Of a DNA stretch of 64,000 nt, positions 7,424 to 16,500 are shown piece by piece; position 1 is the first letter of the stretch; every line of letters begins with the position of its first letter. This stretch comes from Pandoraea communis (GTDB lineage Bacteria; Pseudomonadota; Gammaproteobacteria; Burkholderiales; Burkholderiaceae). Under the pieces are notes generated by a model, which saw nothing but the letters and a program-made list of their open reading frames with translations, searched no databases and was not told the origin of the DNA. The stretch is taken from assembly GCF_902459745.1 (NCBI RefSeq), contig NZ_CABPSJ010000007.1, forward strand, positions 1 through 64,000. The letters run 5' to 3'. The position numbers were made by a program, and so were the translations under genes.

Positions 7424-9532
7424 CCCGACTTCTCGCTGCAATACCGCCGCCACGAAGCGAATCCCTTCGCCGGCAAAGCTCTGCCGTCCTGCGCCAAGAT
7501 GAACGGTGCCGGTAATCTCACGTCCAAGCCCCATGCCGCCGCTACATTGTCCAAACCGCACCTGCCATGTCGCGGCAAGCGGCACGAGTGCGTGCGTCTT
7601 CGCATTCTGCTCGGCCGGAATAGGCCCACCGTAGGTACTTGCAACCGACGGTGCATCGAGTGTCGCTACGTTGACCTTGTCGATCGCATCGATCACGCAA
7701 CGCCGCGCCCTTGATTCCGGCAGGCTTCCGACGAATGTCGCCGACTGCCCGGCCTCGAGTCGCGCCACGTCGTCTTCGCCCACATAGGCGTCTCCCTTGA
7801 CCGCACCGGGGGCGATCAAGTCGTAGATCCGCTCGCCGCGCGGCAGCCACGTGCCCGCCACTTGCGCATCGTCGTTTGTCTGAACCGTTCCGTCGAAGGG
7901 GGCGGTGATGGTCAATTGAGCGATCTGCGCCTGCAACCCGACCACGGCTTGCTTCGCGGCTTCCCATCGATGCGCAAGCGCCGTCCCTTGCTTTTGCAGC
8001 CGCTCATCGAACGATTGCTGGTCGACCTCCCAATGCAGCAGCGCCTCATTTGCCATCGCGGCCGCCAGTTGCGCCTCGAGATCGGGCGATACCAGCACGG
8101 CGAGCATCTCGCCGGCGCGCACGCGCTGTCCGTCGTGCGCGGGCGTCGGCTTGTCGGCGACATAGCCAGGGGCGATGGTGTAGAGCCCCTGTGCCCGTTG
8201 CGGCGCGAGTACGGCCGGGGCGCTCACGCCGGCATGCCATGGCAGCACGAATATACTGAGGAGCACGGCGGCGAGAATGGCGGTACGTCGCGTCTCCCGG
8301 CACCAGCGCAATTCGTCGCGCCGCGCCCAGGTCGCGCGCGCTTCCTGCCAGACCGGGCGCACGATGAACCAGCCAAATTCGACGCAGAACAGCAGCATGC
8401 CGAGCAGCTTGAAGAAGGCGTGATACACCACGAACGCGATCGACACGAACACCACGACCCGGTACAGCCACGTAGCAAACGAAAATGCGATCAGAAAACG
8501 CCGGCGAGAGGCGCGGCATGGCTCGGGTTGCGGATCGCCGAAGCCAAACAGCCGCTCGCGCAGCCACCAGCGGCCCAACGCGAACGCACGGTCGTGCAGG
8601 TTCGGCATGTCGAGCCAGTCGGAGAGCAGGAAGTAGCCATCGAATCGCATGAACGGACTCGCGTTGATCGCCAGTGTCGCCACCCAGGTCGTCGTGGCAA
8701 GCATGAACGCCCCGGCGCGAAGGGGACCGTCGGGCAACAGGCTCCACGCCAATGTTGCGAACGCCGCGAGCGCCAGCTCGCTGAGCATTCCCGCAGCGCC
8801 GATCCACAGCCGGTCGCGGCGAGCCGGCACTTTCCACGCTTCAGTGGTGTCCGTGTAGAGCACCGGCAACATCACCAGCAACGCCACGCCCATGGTGGGC
8901 ACACGGCAGCCGTGGCGCTGCGCCGTAAATGCATGGGCGAACTCGTGCAGAATCTTCGCGAAGCCCAGCGCGATACCTACGCCGATCAGGCCGCGCCAGT
9001 CGCTGTAGCCATGGAAGGTATGGACGAATTCGTCCCAGCGGCGCGATACCAAAATCAGTCCAGTCAGGGCGACGAGCGCCACAATCGCCCACGACACCGG
9101 GCGAAAGGCGAAGTGTACGTAGCGCTCGGCAGCGCGCAGGAAGGGCATCGGATGCCAGAGCGGAATCCGGATCATCAGGTAGTGCTTGAGCAGCCACATC
9201 GCGCGCGACGTCTGTTGGGCGGCCTTGTGCTGTTCGAGGCGCGCCGTGCCGGATGCCCCCGCGGACACCAGCAGATTCTGATGGCGCAGCATGCGCACCA
9301 GCGCCTCGAGATCGTCGAGCGAGACCGTCAGCGTGGTTTCCCGATTCACGCTGTCGACGATAGCGTGCATGTCGTCGAGTGGCCACCGCGCGAGCAGCTC
9401 GAAAGCGGGCCATCCGATCTGGAAGAAGCGGTTGGCCGCCGGATCGTGCAGCATCCAGGTCGGGGCGCCGTCGGGCGTGGACGCACCGGGCGAGAGCGTC
9501 AGTTCCTGACGAAGTTGCGGAAGTCGGGGCAT
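7418..9532 (-). CDS. PqqD-like / peptidase M50 / HlyD adaptor fusion protein
   Basis: This 704-residue protein has three parts. Residues 1-90 resemble a PqqD-like winged-helix domain. Residues about 110-470 are a polytopic membrane M50 (site-2 protease type) domain with the zinc motif HEFAH at 196-200 and the later NASPFMRFDGY segment that supplies the Asp ligand. The remainder is a HlyD-like periplasmic adaptor with lipoyl halves around GYVADKPTPAHDGQRVRAGE and ITAPFDGTV. I chose ATG 9532 (MPRLPQLRQEL), 20 bases after the upstream stop; in-frame starts up to 9622 overlap that gene. It is the last gene of the operon exporting the giant DUF4347 protein and could link processing to export. The C-terminus ends inside a transposase remnant, so the original tail may have been altered. 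Confidence 0.85.
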   Translation of the reverse strand: MPRLPQLRQELTLSPGASTPDGAPTWMLHDPAANRFFQIGWPAFELLARWPLDDMHAIVDSVNRETTLTVSLDDLEALVRMLRHQNLLVSAGASGTARLEQHKAAQQTSRAMWLLKHYLMIRIPLWHPMPFLRAAERYVHFAFRPVSWAIVALVALTGLILVSRRWDEFVHTFHGYSDWRGLIGVGIALGFAKILHEFAHAFTAQRHGCRVPTMGVALLVMLPVLYTDTTEAWKVPARRDRLWIGAAGMLSELALAAFATLAWSLLPDGPLRAGAFMLATTTWVATLAINASPFMRFDGYFLLSDWLDMPNLHDRAFALGRWWLRERLFGFGDPQPEPCRASRRRFLIAFSFATWLYRVVVFVSIAFVVYHAFFKLLGMLLFCVEFGWFIVRPVWQEARATWARRDELRWCRETRRTAILAAVLLSIFVLPWHAGVSAPAVLAPQRAQGLYTIAPGYVADKPTPAHDGQRVRAGEMLAVLVSPDLEAQLAAAMANEALLHWEVDQQSFDERLQKQGTALAHRWEAAKQAVVGLQAQIAQLTITAPFDGTVQTNDDAQVAGTWLPRGERIYDLIAPGAVKGDAYVGEDDVARLEAGQSATFVGSLPESRARRCVIDAIDKVNVATLDAPSVASTYGGPIPAEQNAKTHALVPLAATWQVRFGQCSGGMGLGREITGTVHLGAGRQSFAGEGIRFVAAVLQREVGF

Positions 9533-9552
9533 GCGTCTCGGTGCACGAAAGG

Positions 9553-11007
9553 TTACCAGCCGAGCCATTGACGCGCGAGCGTCAGCGGGCGGCGCAGAAC
9601 ATAGTAAATGGCGGGTACCCATGGCCCCCGGATGCGCGCCGTGCCCATGGCGCCGAGCGGCGCCTGCGGCATGTCCTTACCGTGCGTGTCGAAGCTCGCA
9701 CGCACGCGGTAGGCCAGCACACCTTCCGGTGTAGGTTCGGCGCGCCACGCAATGGAGTCGATGTGCGCGTCGTAGCTGGTCAGCGGCGAACTCTTGGGAT
9801 ACAGCGTCAGCGCCGCGCCGGGCTGCACATTGATGTTATCGGCCACCGGGAGCCACGCAGTCACTTCCACGTGGGCCGGATCGGCCAGCACCAGAATCTT
9901 CTCGCCTACGGCTACCGCCTTGCCTGTCCATTCGTTCGGATCGCTGAACACGGCCACGCCGGCACGCGTGGCGCTCACGCTCACGCGTGCGAGCTGGCGC
10001 GCGGTGTAGTCGAGCTCGACGCGGCTCTGGTCGAGCTTCCCCTTGCGCTCCGCCATGTCGAGTCGCGTGCGATCGTCGGTGACGGCGAGTTGCGCCGTCT
10101 GGCGAAACTCTTCCTGCGCGGTATCGAAGTTCTTGCGTGCGACGGCATAGCGCGATTGCAGCGTGGTGGCGTCGAGTCCGAGCAGCGCGGTGCCGGCCGT
10201 GACCGGCTGATTCGGCTTCACGTACAGATGATCGATCACGCCGTCGAGCGGCGCGCGCACCACGAAGGGGTCTTTCGGCGTTACCTCCGCCGGGGCGAGG
10301 ACGGTCAGCCGCATCGGAATCAGGCAGACGACGGCGATGGCGATCAGCACACGGCGTTGCAGCCGGCCGGGGCGCAGCACCTCGCGGGCACGCTCTAGCC
10401 AGCTCGCGCGCGGCGCGAACGCTTCGAACGCGTGCGCCCAGACTTGTCCGAGTTCGCTCAGCAGCGCGAAATCGGTGGCGTTCCAGGCGGCCTCGCGCGC
10501 GAACACGACGCCGCCGACGGAATGCCCCGCACGGTCGGTCAGCGGCAACCAGGCACCGTGCGCCGGCCACCACGCCTCCCATTCCGCAGCGACGTGAGGG
10601 GCGTGCGCTGCAAGATCCGCGGCGGTAAACGCCTGCACCCTCGGTTGCGCGGGCAGCACGCTCGCGTTTTGGCCTTCCACGTGGGCGGCGGCGTCTTTCG
10701 GCGGCACGTTGCGCAACCCTTTGGCGAGCGCCTTGCAAAGCGCACCGAGCCATTGCACGTAAGGCGCATTGGGATCGCTTTGCGGCAGACCGGAGACGGC
10801 GGCGACGTGGCCGGGGGTGTCGCCGCGCCACCATGCCGCCTGCCGGTAGGGCATGAGCGCCAGCGTCTCGTTGACGATCGTGAAACCGAGCGTGGTCTCG
10901 CTGGCGGCGCTGCGCGCGCGAACCGAGAGTTGCCACAGCAGCGCGAGTTGCTGGCCGTCGATGCGGACTTGCGGGTCGTCGTCCCCGGCCATCTGCGATT
11001 GCGTCAT
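9553..11007 (-). CDS. HlyD-type membrane adaptor with N-terminal GAF-like domain
   Basis: This 484-residue protein has a cytosolic N-terminal part (about 20-195) that looks like a GAF-type sensory domain, one transmembrane helix at about 219-238 (LIAIAVVCLIPMRLTVLAPA), and a periplasmic membrane-fusion part. The fusion part has the lipoyl half-motif FVVRAPLDGVIDHLYVKPNQ, a coiled-coil region of about 60 residues, and a beta-barrel segment. Adaptors of this kind bridge inner-membrane exporters and TolC. A sensory domain on the cytosolic side is uncommon and could gate secretion by a ligand. The gene follows a smaller adaptor by 4 bases, showing tight operon coupling. Confidence 0.85.
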   Translation of the reverse strand: MTQSQMAGDDDPQVRIDGQQLALLWQLSVRARSAASETTLGFTIVNETLALMPYRQAAWWRGDTPGHVAAVSGLPQSDPNAPYVQWLGALCKALAKGLRNVPPKDAAAHVEGQNASVLPAQPRVQAFTAADLAAHAPHVAAEWEAWWPAHGAWLPLTDRAGHSVGGVVFAREAAWNATDFALLSELGQVWAHAFEAFAPRASWLERAREVLRPGRLQRRVLIAIAVVCLIPMRLTVLAPAEVTPKDPFVVRAPLDGVIDHLYVKPNQPVTAGTALLGLDATTLQSRYAVARKNFDTAQEEFRQTAQLAVTDDRTRLDMAERKGKLDQSRVELDYTARQLARVSVSATRAGVAVFSDPNEWTGKAVAVGEKILVLADPAHVEVTAWLPVADNINVQPGAALTLYPKSSPLTSYDAHIDSIAWRAEPTPEGVLAYRVRASFDTHGKDMPQAPLGAMGTARIRGPWVPAIYYVLRRPLTLARQWLGW

Positions 11008-11011
11008 GACA

Positions 11012-11869
11012 TCACCGCGCGAACGTCGCCCAGCCGCTCATGCCCGGCAAGAGTTCCGGGGCGCTGCCGTTGAGGGCGGCAGTCACATCCACCGTCTGGG
11101 TCACCGGATCGACGCGCGCGCCGATCCGTGCGACCTTGGCAGGGTAGGTCTTGCCCACTTCGTCGACCTGCACGCTCAGCGCATGGCCAGCCTTGAGCCA
11201 GGCGAGCCACTTCGACGGCACGATCATCTTCAGCTCGAGATGACTGGTGTCCACAATCGTCAGCAGCGGCTTGCCGGGCTCGGCGAACTGCTGCGGCGCG
11301 GCGCTGCGCTTCGAAACGCGGCCGTCGAACGGCGCCGTAATGGCGCACTTGCGAACCGTCGCCTGCATGTAGGTCACATCGGCCGCCGTGGCTTTCTGCT
11401 TGGCCTGCGCCTGCTGCACTTCCAGGTCGCCAATCGAGCGCAGCGCCTGGAGCTTGCGGTTCGTTTCGAGCAGCTCGCGTGCACCGTCGGCATCGGCTTG
11501 CGCCTTGCGCAATTGCGCGTTGAAGAGCGAGCAGTCGAGCGTGACGAGCGTCTGCCCGGCACGGAACGCGTCGCCGTCGCGCAACGGCAACGAGGCGATT
11601 TTTGCCGAGATTTCGCTCGACACCTCGACCTGATCGCGCGATACGAGCTGAATGCGGATGCGCGAGTCGCTGCTGTCCGGTGACGCCGCACTCATTGCGG
11701 CCGGCGAGACGGGCGATCCCGGCAACACGGCCGGTGCCGGGGCACCCGCGGCTGGCCGAGCGGGGGCAGGCGCCGCCGCAGCGGTCTGGGGGGATGCTCC
11801 CGAAGCGGCTTGCATTGCCGCGAGCAGCGCGACGGCGAGCGCTGCCCGGTGTTTCCGGAACCCCGTCAT
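11012..11869 (-). CDS. HlyD-type periplasmic adaptor subunit
   Basis: This 285-residue protein has a signal peptide (MTGFRKHRAALAVALLAAMQ), an Ala/Pro-rich linker, then a compact membrane-fusion core: the first lipoyl half near ISAKIASLPLRDGDAFRAGQ, a short helical hairpin with ADADGARELLETNRK, and the second half CAITAPFDGRVSKR. It should be secreted to the periplasm. Its ATG overlaps the stop of the TolC-like gene (ATGA), so the two are translationally coupled. It is one of three adaptors in the operon, which is unusual, and may work as a separate layer between TolC and the membrane-bound adaptors. Confidence 0.88.
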   Translation of the reverse strand: MTGFRKHRAALAVALLAAMQAASGASPQTAAAAPAPARPAAGAPAPAVLPGSPVSPAAMSAASPDSSDSRIRIQLVSRDQVEVSSEISAKIASLPLRDGDAFRAGQTLVTLDCSLFNAQLRKAQADADGARELLETNRKLQALRSIGDLEVQQAQAKQKATAADVTYMQATVRKCAITAPFDGRVSKRSAAPQQFAEPGKPLLTIVDTSHLELKMIVPSKWLAWLKAGHALSVQVDEVGKTYPAKVARIGARVDPVTQTVDVTAALNGSAPELLPGMSGWATFAR

Positions 11870-13512
11870 TTCTGCACCGCCCCTGTGGGCAAAGTTGCTG
11901 CGGCCGCGATGGTCGGACCCGGCCGGGCGCTTGCCGCAACCGGGATACCCTGCGCCGCAACCGCGTCCCAGCGCTTCTGCTCCTCGCTGATCGACTGCGT
12001 GAGCGACGCGATATCGTTGCCGTCGAGCTTGGCCGGCAGCGGGTCGAGGCCCAGCGTGGAGAGCATCTGGCCGTAAGCGCTCTCGAGTTCGCCGTAGCTC
12101 TGGTAGAGGCGCAATTCGGACATCATGGCTGACGTCGCCACGCGAATCTCCTCGAGCTTGCCCTTTGCCTGGGTCTGCGTGGCGTTGTGCGTCTGTTCGA
12201 GGATTTGCTGATCGACGTCGTTGAGTCGCTTGAACAGATTGAACTGGCGGGTCTTGGCACCCAGCTCGCTGCGTGCGACGTGAACCTGCGTGAGCACGGC
12301 CATGCTGAGCGCCATGCGCTGCATTTTCGCCACGTCGAGCTGCGCCTGCGCCGTGCCGCGAATGTTGCCGGCGTTGAGCAGATTGAGCAGGTTCCAGCTC
12401 ACGCTGATGCCGGCCGAGCGCCACGCGTTGTACACGAGGAAGCTGTTGCTGTCGTAGTGCGCGCCGACGTTGAACTCGATACCCGGGAGCAACTTGGCCA
12501 TCGCCTTATGCGTTTCATTGACGCTGATTCGCTCGTTGTAGCTCGCCTCGACGAGTTCCGGGCGGCGCTGCAACGCCATATCTTCCATGGCCGGCATGGC
12601 CATGTCGAAGGCCGGCACGCGAAATGCCCCGGTGGTGGCAAGCGTGAAGTCCTTGCCCGGGTCCAGGTTCATCAACGAGGCCAGACGGGGCTTGGCGACT
12701 TCGAGCTGGTCGCGCACGGCTTCGAGCTGGCGCATCAGATCCAGTAGCGAGCGTTGGTAGTTGAGCGCGTCGACGGGCGAGCGCAACCCCTGTTGCTGCG
12801 TGGTGCGTGAGTCGTCGAGCGCGCTCTGGGCTTCGTCGAGCAGCGGTGCGATGCGATCGCGCAGACGCTGTGCGCCCACCGCTTGCCAATAGGCTTCGCG
12901 CACCTGCTGCATCATCAGTTGCACGACCTTGCGACGGCGCTGTTCGAGCACGAGCAGCCGGTCGGCCTGTTGCGTCGCTTCAAAGTAGCTGACGCCGAAG
13001 TCGAGAATGTTCCACGACAGGTTCAGATCTGCGGTGCGGCTGTTCTTGTCGGTGGAGAACGACGGCACGAGCGATTGCTCACGCGTGTAAAGGCCTTCCG
13101 AAGACGAGGCGAGCTCGTGATTGCGGTTCGTGTAACCGGCCGCCGCGGTCAGCTTGGGCAGCAGGTTGAAGTTCGACAGATCGAGCTGGCGCTGCCCGAG
13201 CGCCTCTTCCATCATCTTGAGGCGATGGTCGAGGTTGTAGCGGATGGCGCGCGCCATTGCCTCGTCGAGCGTAATCGGCCCGGTCACCGGCTGTTGATCC
13301 GCGAACATGGTGGTTCGGTCGGCCTGGGCCGTTTGGGCACGTTCGGCGTCGGAGAACGGTACGGGCTTGATTGCGCAGCCGGACAGCGACACGACGGCGA
13401 GCGCGACCGCGAGCAGGGCGGGACGCGGCATGCGTCCCCGGAACGACATGGTTTTCACTTCGACGGATCTCTTAGGAAGTTGAGCGAGTTGAGTCAGGAA
13501 ACGATGTGTCAT
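11866..13512 (-). CDS. TolC family outer-membrane factor
   Basis: This 548-residue protein has a lipoprotein-type signal ending SLSGC (Cys46 from the first start) and the long helical, internally repeated pattern of TolC proteins: ITLDEAMARAIRYNLDHRL, then a second domain with MALQRRPELVEASYNERI. It would form a trimeric channel across the outer membrane and periplasm. The start at 13512 overlaps the stop of the giant gene (ATGA) and has GGAG upstream, so I used it. Starts at 13449 or 13431 would give a more normal signal-peptide length. Its place between the giant secreted protein and the adaptors identifies it as that protein's exit channel. Confidence 0.9.
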   Translation of the reverse strand: MTHRFLTQLAQLPKRSVEVKTMSFRGRMPRPALLAVALAVVSLSGCAIKPVPFSDAERAQTAQADRTTMFADQQPVTGPITLDEAMARAIRYNLDHRLKMMEEALGQRQLDLSNFNLLPKLTAAAGYTNRNHELASSSEGLYTREQSLVPSFSTDKNSRTADLNLSWNILDFGVSYFEATQQADRLLVLEQRRRKVVQLMMQQVREAYWQAVGAQRLRDRIAPLLDEAQSALDDSRTTQQQGLRSPVDALNYQRSLLDLMRQLEAVRDQLEVAKPRLASLMNLDPGKDFTLATTGAFRVPAFDMAMPAMEDMALQRRPELVEASYNERISVNETHKAMAKLLPGIEFNVGAHYDSNSFLVYNAWRSAGISVSWNLLNLLNAGNIRGTAQAQLDVAKMQRMALSMAVLTQVHVARSELGAKTRQFNLFKRLNDVDQQILEQTHNATQTQAKGKLEEIRVATSAMMSELRLYQSYGELESAYGQMLSTLGLDPLPAKLDGNDIASLTQSISEEQKRWDAVAAQGIPVAASARPGPTIAAAATLPTGAVQK

Positions 13513-16500
13513 GCGCGGCTCCGCGCGGGGCCGAGCGAGCCTTCGGCGGGCGTCGCGACATGCAGCGCCGCGCGGGCATTGGCGAATTGGGTGGCAAGCG
13601 ACGCCTTCGCGGCCGGCAACGCCGCATGCTCCGGTGCCGGGGCGACGTTGCGACCCTGCGGATTCGCGCCGTTCGTTGCGCGATCGGCCTTCTTCGCGTC
13701 GAAATGCAGCGTCACCTCGCGGCGCGTAAGATTGCCTGCCGCGTCACGCACGAGCAGCGTCACCTGTACCGAATGCACGCCCGCCGGCGGGGTGCCCGTG
13801 AGTACGTCGCGCGCTGCGTCGAAATGCAACCACGGCGGCAATGGCGCACCGTCGGCCAACGTGATGACCACCTGATTGTCGTGCGCGGCGGCGCCCGGCG
13901 CCGAAGACGGCACCTGAAGCAGCGGGGCGATCGGTAACGCGAAGCCGTTGCCGGTCTGACGCACGGGGCTCACATCCACGGCCGGCAGCGTGCGCGGGGG
14001 CGGCGTGGTTTGCGCGTCATGCGGCATCACGATCGGGTCCAGGGCGCTCACATGCGTGTTGCCCAGCGACGCGTCGATTGCACCGTGAGCCGCAAACGTG
14101 AACGTCGCGCGCGGCGACACAATACCGATACCCCGCATGGTGTCCAGCGCATTGAGCACAATTGTCGGATTCGAAACGGCGTCGTTCTGTCCGTTCAGGT
14201 CGGAGAGAATCAGCGGATTGCGATGATCGGAAACCGCAGGCGGTGCGACGACATTGGGCACGCCGACAGGCCCCGGCTGTGGCTTCGGCAGGATCGGCGA
14301 GCCGACTGGGTCCTGGCCGGCGTTGATCTGCAACGTGCGCGTGAGCGGTGCGCTGTTGGCGGCGGCGTCGCTCAGCACGAACGTCAAGGTGCGCGTGCCG
14401 TCCTTGTTCGAAATCTGCGTATCGCGATAGGCGACGGCCTGAATGGCGGCTTGCCACTGCGCGAGCGTCGCGGTGCCGCTCGCCGAACGCAGCGTTAGGA
14501 CGCCGCGCACGGCATCGTAGTTGGACGCAATGTCGCCCGTCGCTGCGCCGGGGGCGAAGGTCAGCACGTCATGCGCCGGATCGAAGCCGCCGCTGATGGC
14601 CACCGTGGCCGACGTGGGCGGCGTGTCGTTTCGGTCGACCAGCGTAATGCCCGTGCCGACGGAAACGCTCGAGGTCGGCTTTCCATCGGCGGTATAGCGC
14701 AGCGCCGCGTTGTCGGCGCTGAGGAGCGGCGTCTGGTGCGTGGCCGTGACGCTCACATCGCGACTGAACGAAAGACTGGACTTGGTACCGTCGTTCACGC
14801 TGAAGCCGATGGAGCGGGTTGCCGTGTTGGGCGTGACGGCGGTATCGGTGTACGTCACCGCGCGCAATGCGGCCTGCCACTGGGCGACGGTGGCTGTCGC
14901 ACCGGCCGAGCTCAGCGTAAGCATGCCGGTCGAGGCATTGTATGCGCCCATGATATTGCCCATCGATCCGTCGTTGCGGAAACCGAGCACGTCCTCGCCG
15001 GCATGGAAACCCGTGCCGATCTGCACGACGGCCGAGGCGAGCGTACCGTTGTCGGCGTCCGACAATGCAATGCCCGTGTCGATCGCCACCGGCGTGGAGG
15101 CAACGTTGTCTCCGGCCACGAACGAGGCGGTCCCGGTGCTTCTGCTTGAGATCAGCGGCGCCTGGTCGGGGACGGTAATCCCGACGCTGCGCGAATGGAC
15201 GGCGCTCGTCTTCACGCCGTCGTTGACGGCGAAGCCGATAACGCGCGTGGCCCGATCCGGCGAGCTTGCAGAGTCGGTATAGGTGACCGCGCGCAGGGCG
15301 TTCTGCCATTGCTGCAGCGTGGCGCTGGAACCGACCGACGTCAGCGTCAGCGTGCCGGTAGCGGGGTTGTAGCTGCCCGTAACGTTGCCCATCGTCAGGC
15401 CGTCGTTGAGGAAGCTCAGCGTATCCTCGCCGGCGTGGAACCCGGTGCCGATCTGCACGGTGGCCGAGGCCAGCGTTGTGTTGTCGAGATCGCTGAGGAC
15501 GATGCCCGTATCGACGGCAATCGGCGTGGACGGCCCGGTTTCGGCCGACGTGAAAACGGCCGCACCGCTGTTCGTGGAATGCACGATCGGGGTCTGATCG
15601 GTGTTGGCCACGCTGACGGTTCGCGTAATCGGCGCGCTGGTCTTGGTACCGTCACTGACGGTAAAGCTGACCGTGCGCGATACCAGCGCGGGCGTGATCG
15701 CCGTGTCGGTGTAGGTCACGGCGTGCAGCGCGGCCTGCCACTGTGCGAGCGTGGCGCTCGCACCCGACGAGGTCAGCGTCAGCGTACCGTGCGCGGCGTC
15801 GTACGACGCGGTGATGTTGCCCATCGTGGCCGCGTTGTTGATGAAGCCGAGGACATCCTCGCCTTGATGGAAGCCCGCGCCGAGCTGCACGGTGGCCGAA
15901 CTGAGCGTGGCGTTGTCGAGGTCGGACACCACGATGTTGGTGTCGATCGCCACTGGCGTGGAGACGGTGTTGTCTCCTGCCACGAATGCGGCGCTGCCGG
16001 TGCTGCCGGAGGTCAGCAGCGGGGTCTGGTCGGTCGGCGAGACCGCGATGGAGCGCGTGAGCACGTTGCTGAACTGCGAGCCGGCGTTCAGCGAGAAGCT
16101 GACGGTGCGTGTCGCACTGTTGGGCGTGACGCGCGTGTCGGTATAAGCGACCGTGCGCAACGCGGCCTGCCATTGACCGAGCGTGGCCGAGCCGCCGCTG
16201 GAGGTCAGCGTGAGCACGCCCGTCGACGGGCTATAGCTGCCGGTGATGTTGCCCATCGTCAGGCCGTCGTTGACGAACGACAGCACGTCTTCACCGGTGT
16301 GCAGGTTGCCCGTGATCGCGACCACTGCGCTGTCGACCACGTTGCCGAGCGGGTCCGCGACCGTCAGGTTCGGATCGATCGCCACCGGCAACGCGGCGCT
16401 GTTGTCGCTCGCCACGAAGCTCACGCTGCCGGTACTGGCGCTGGCCAGCGCCGGAGCGGAGCTGATGACGTTCACGCTGTGGTCGAGCGCGGTGCTGGTC

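Noticed and set aside
7862-9571. 569-codon plus-strand open frame opposite the M50-adaptor gene
   Set aside because: Low-complexity Arg/His/Gln composition and no start signals; antisense shadow of a clear minus-strand gene.
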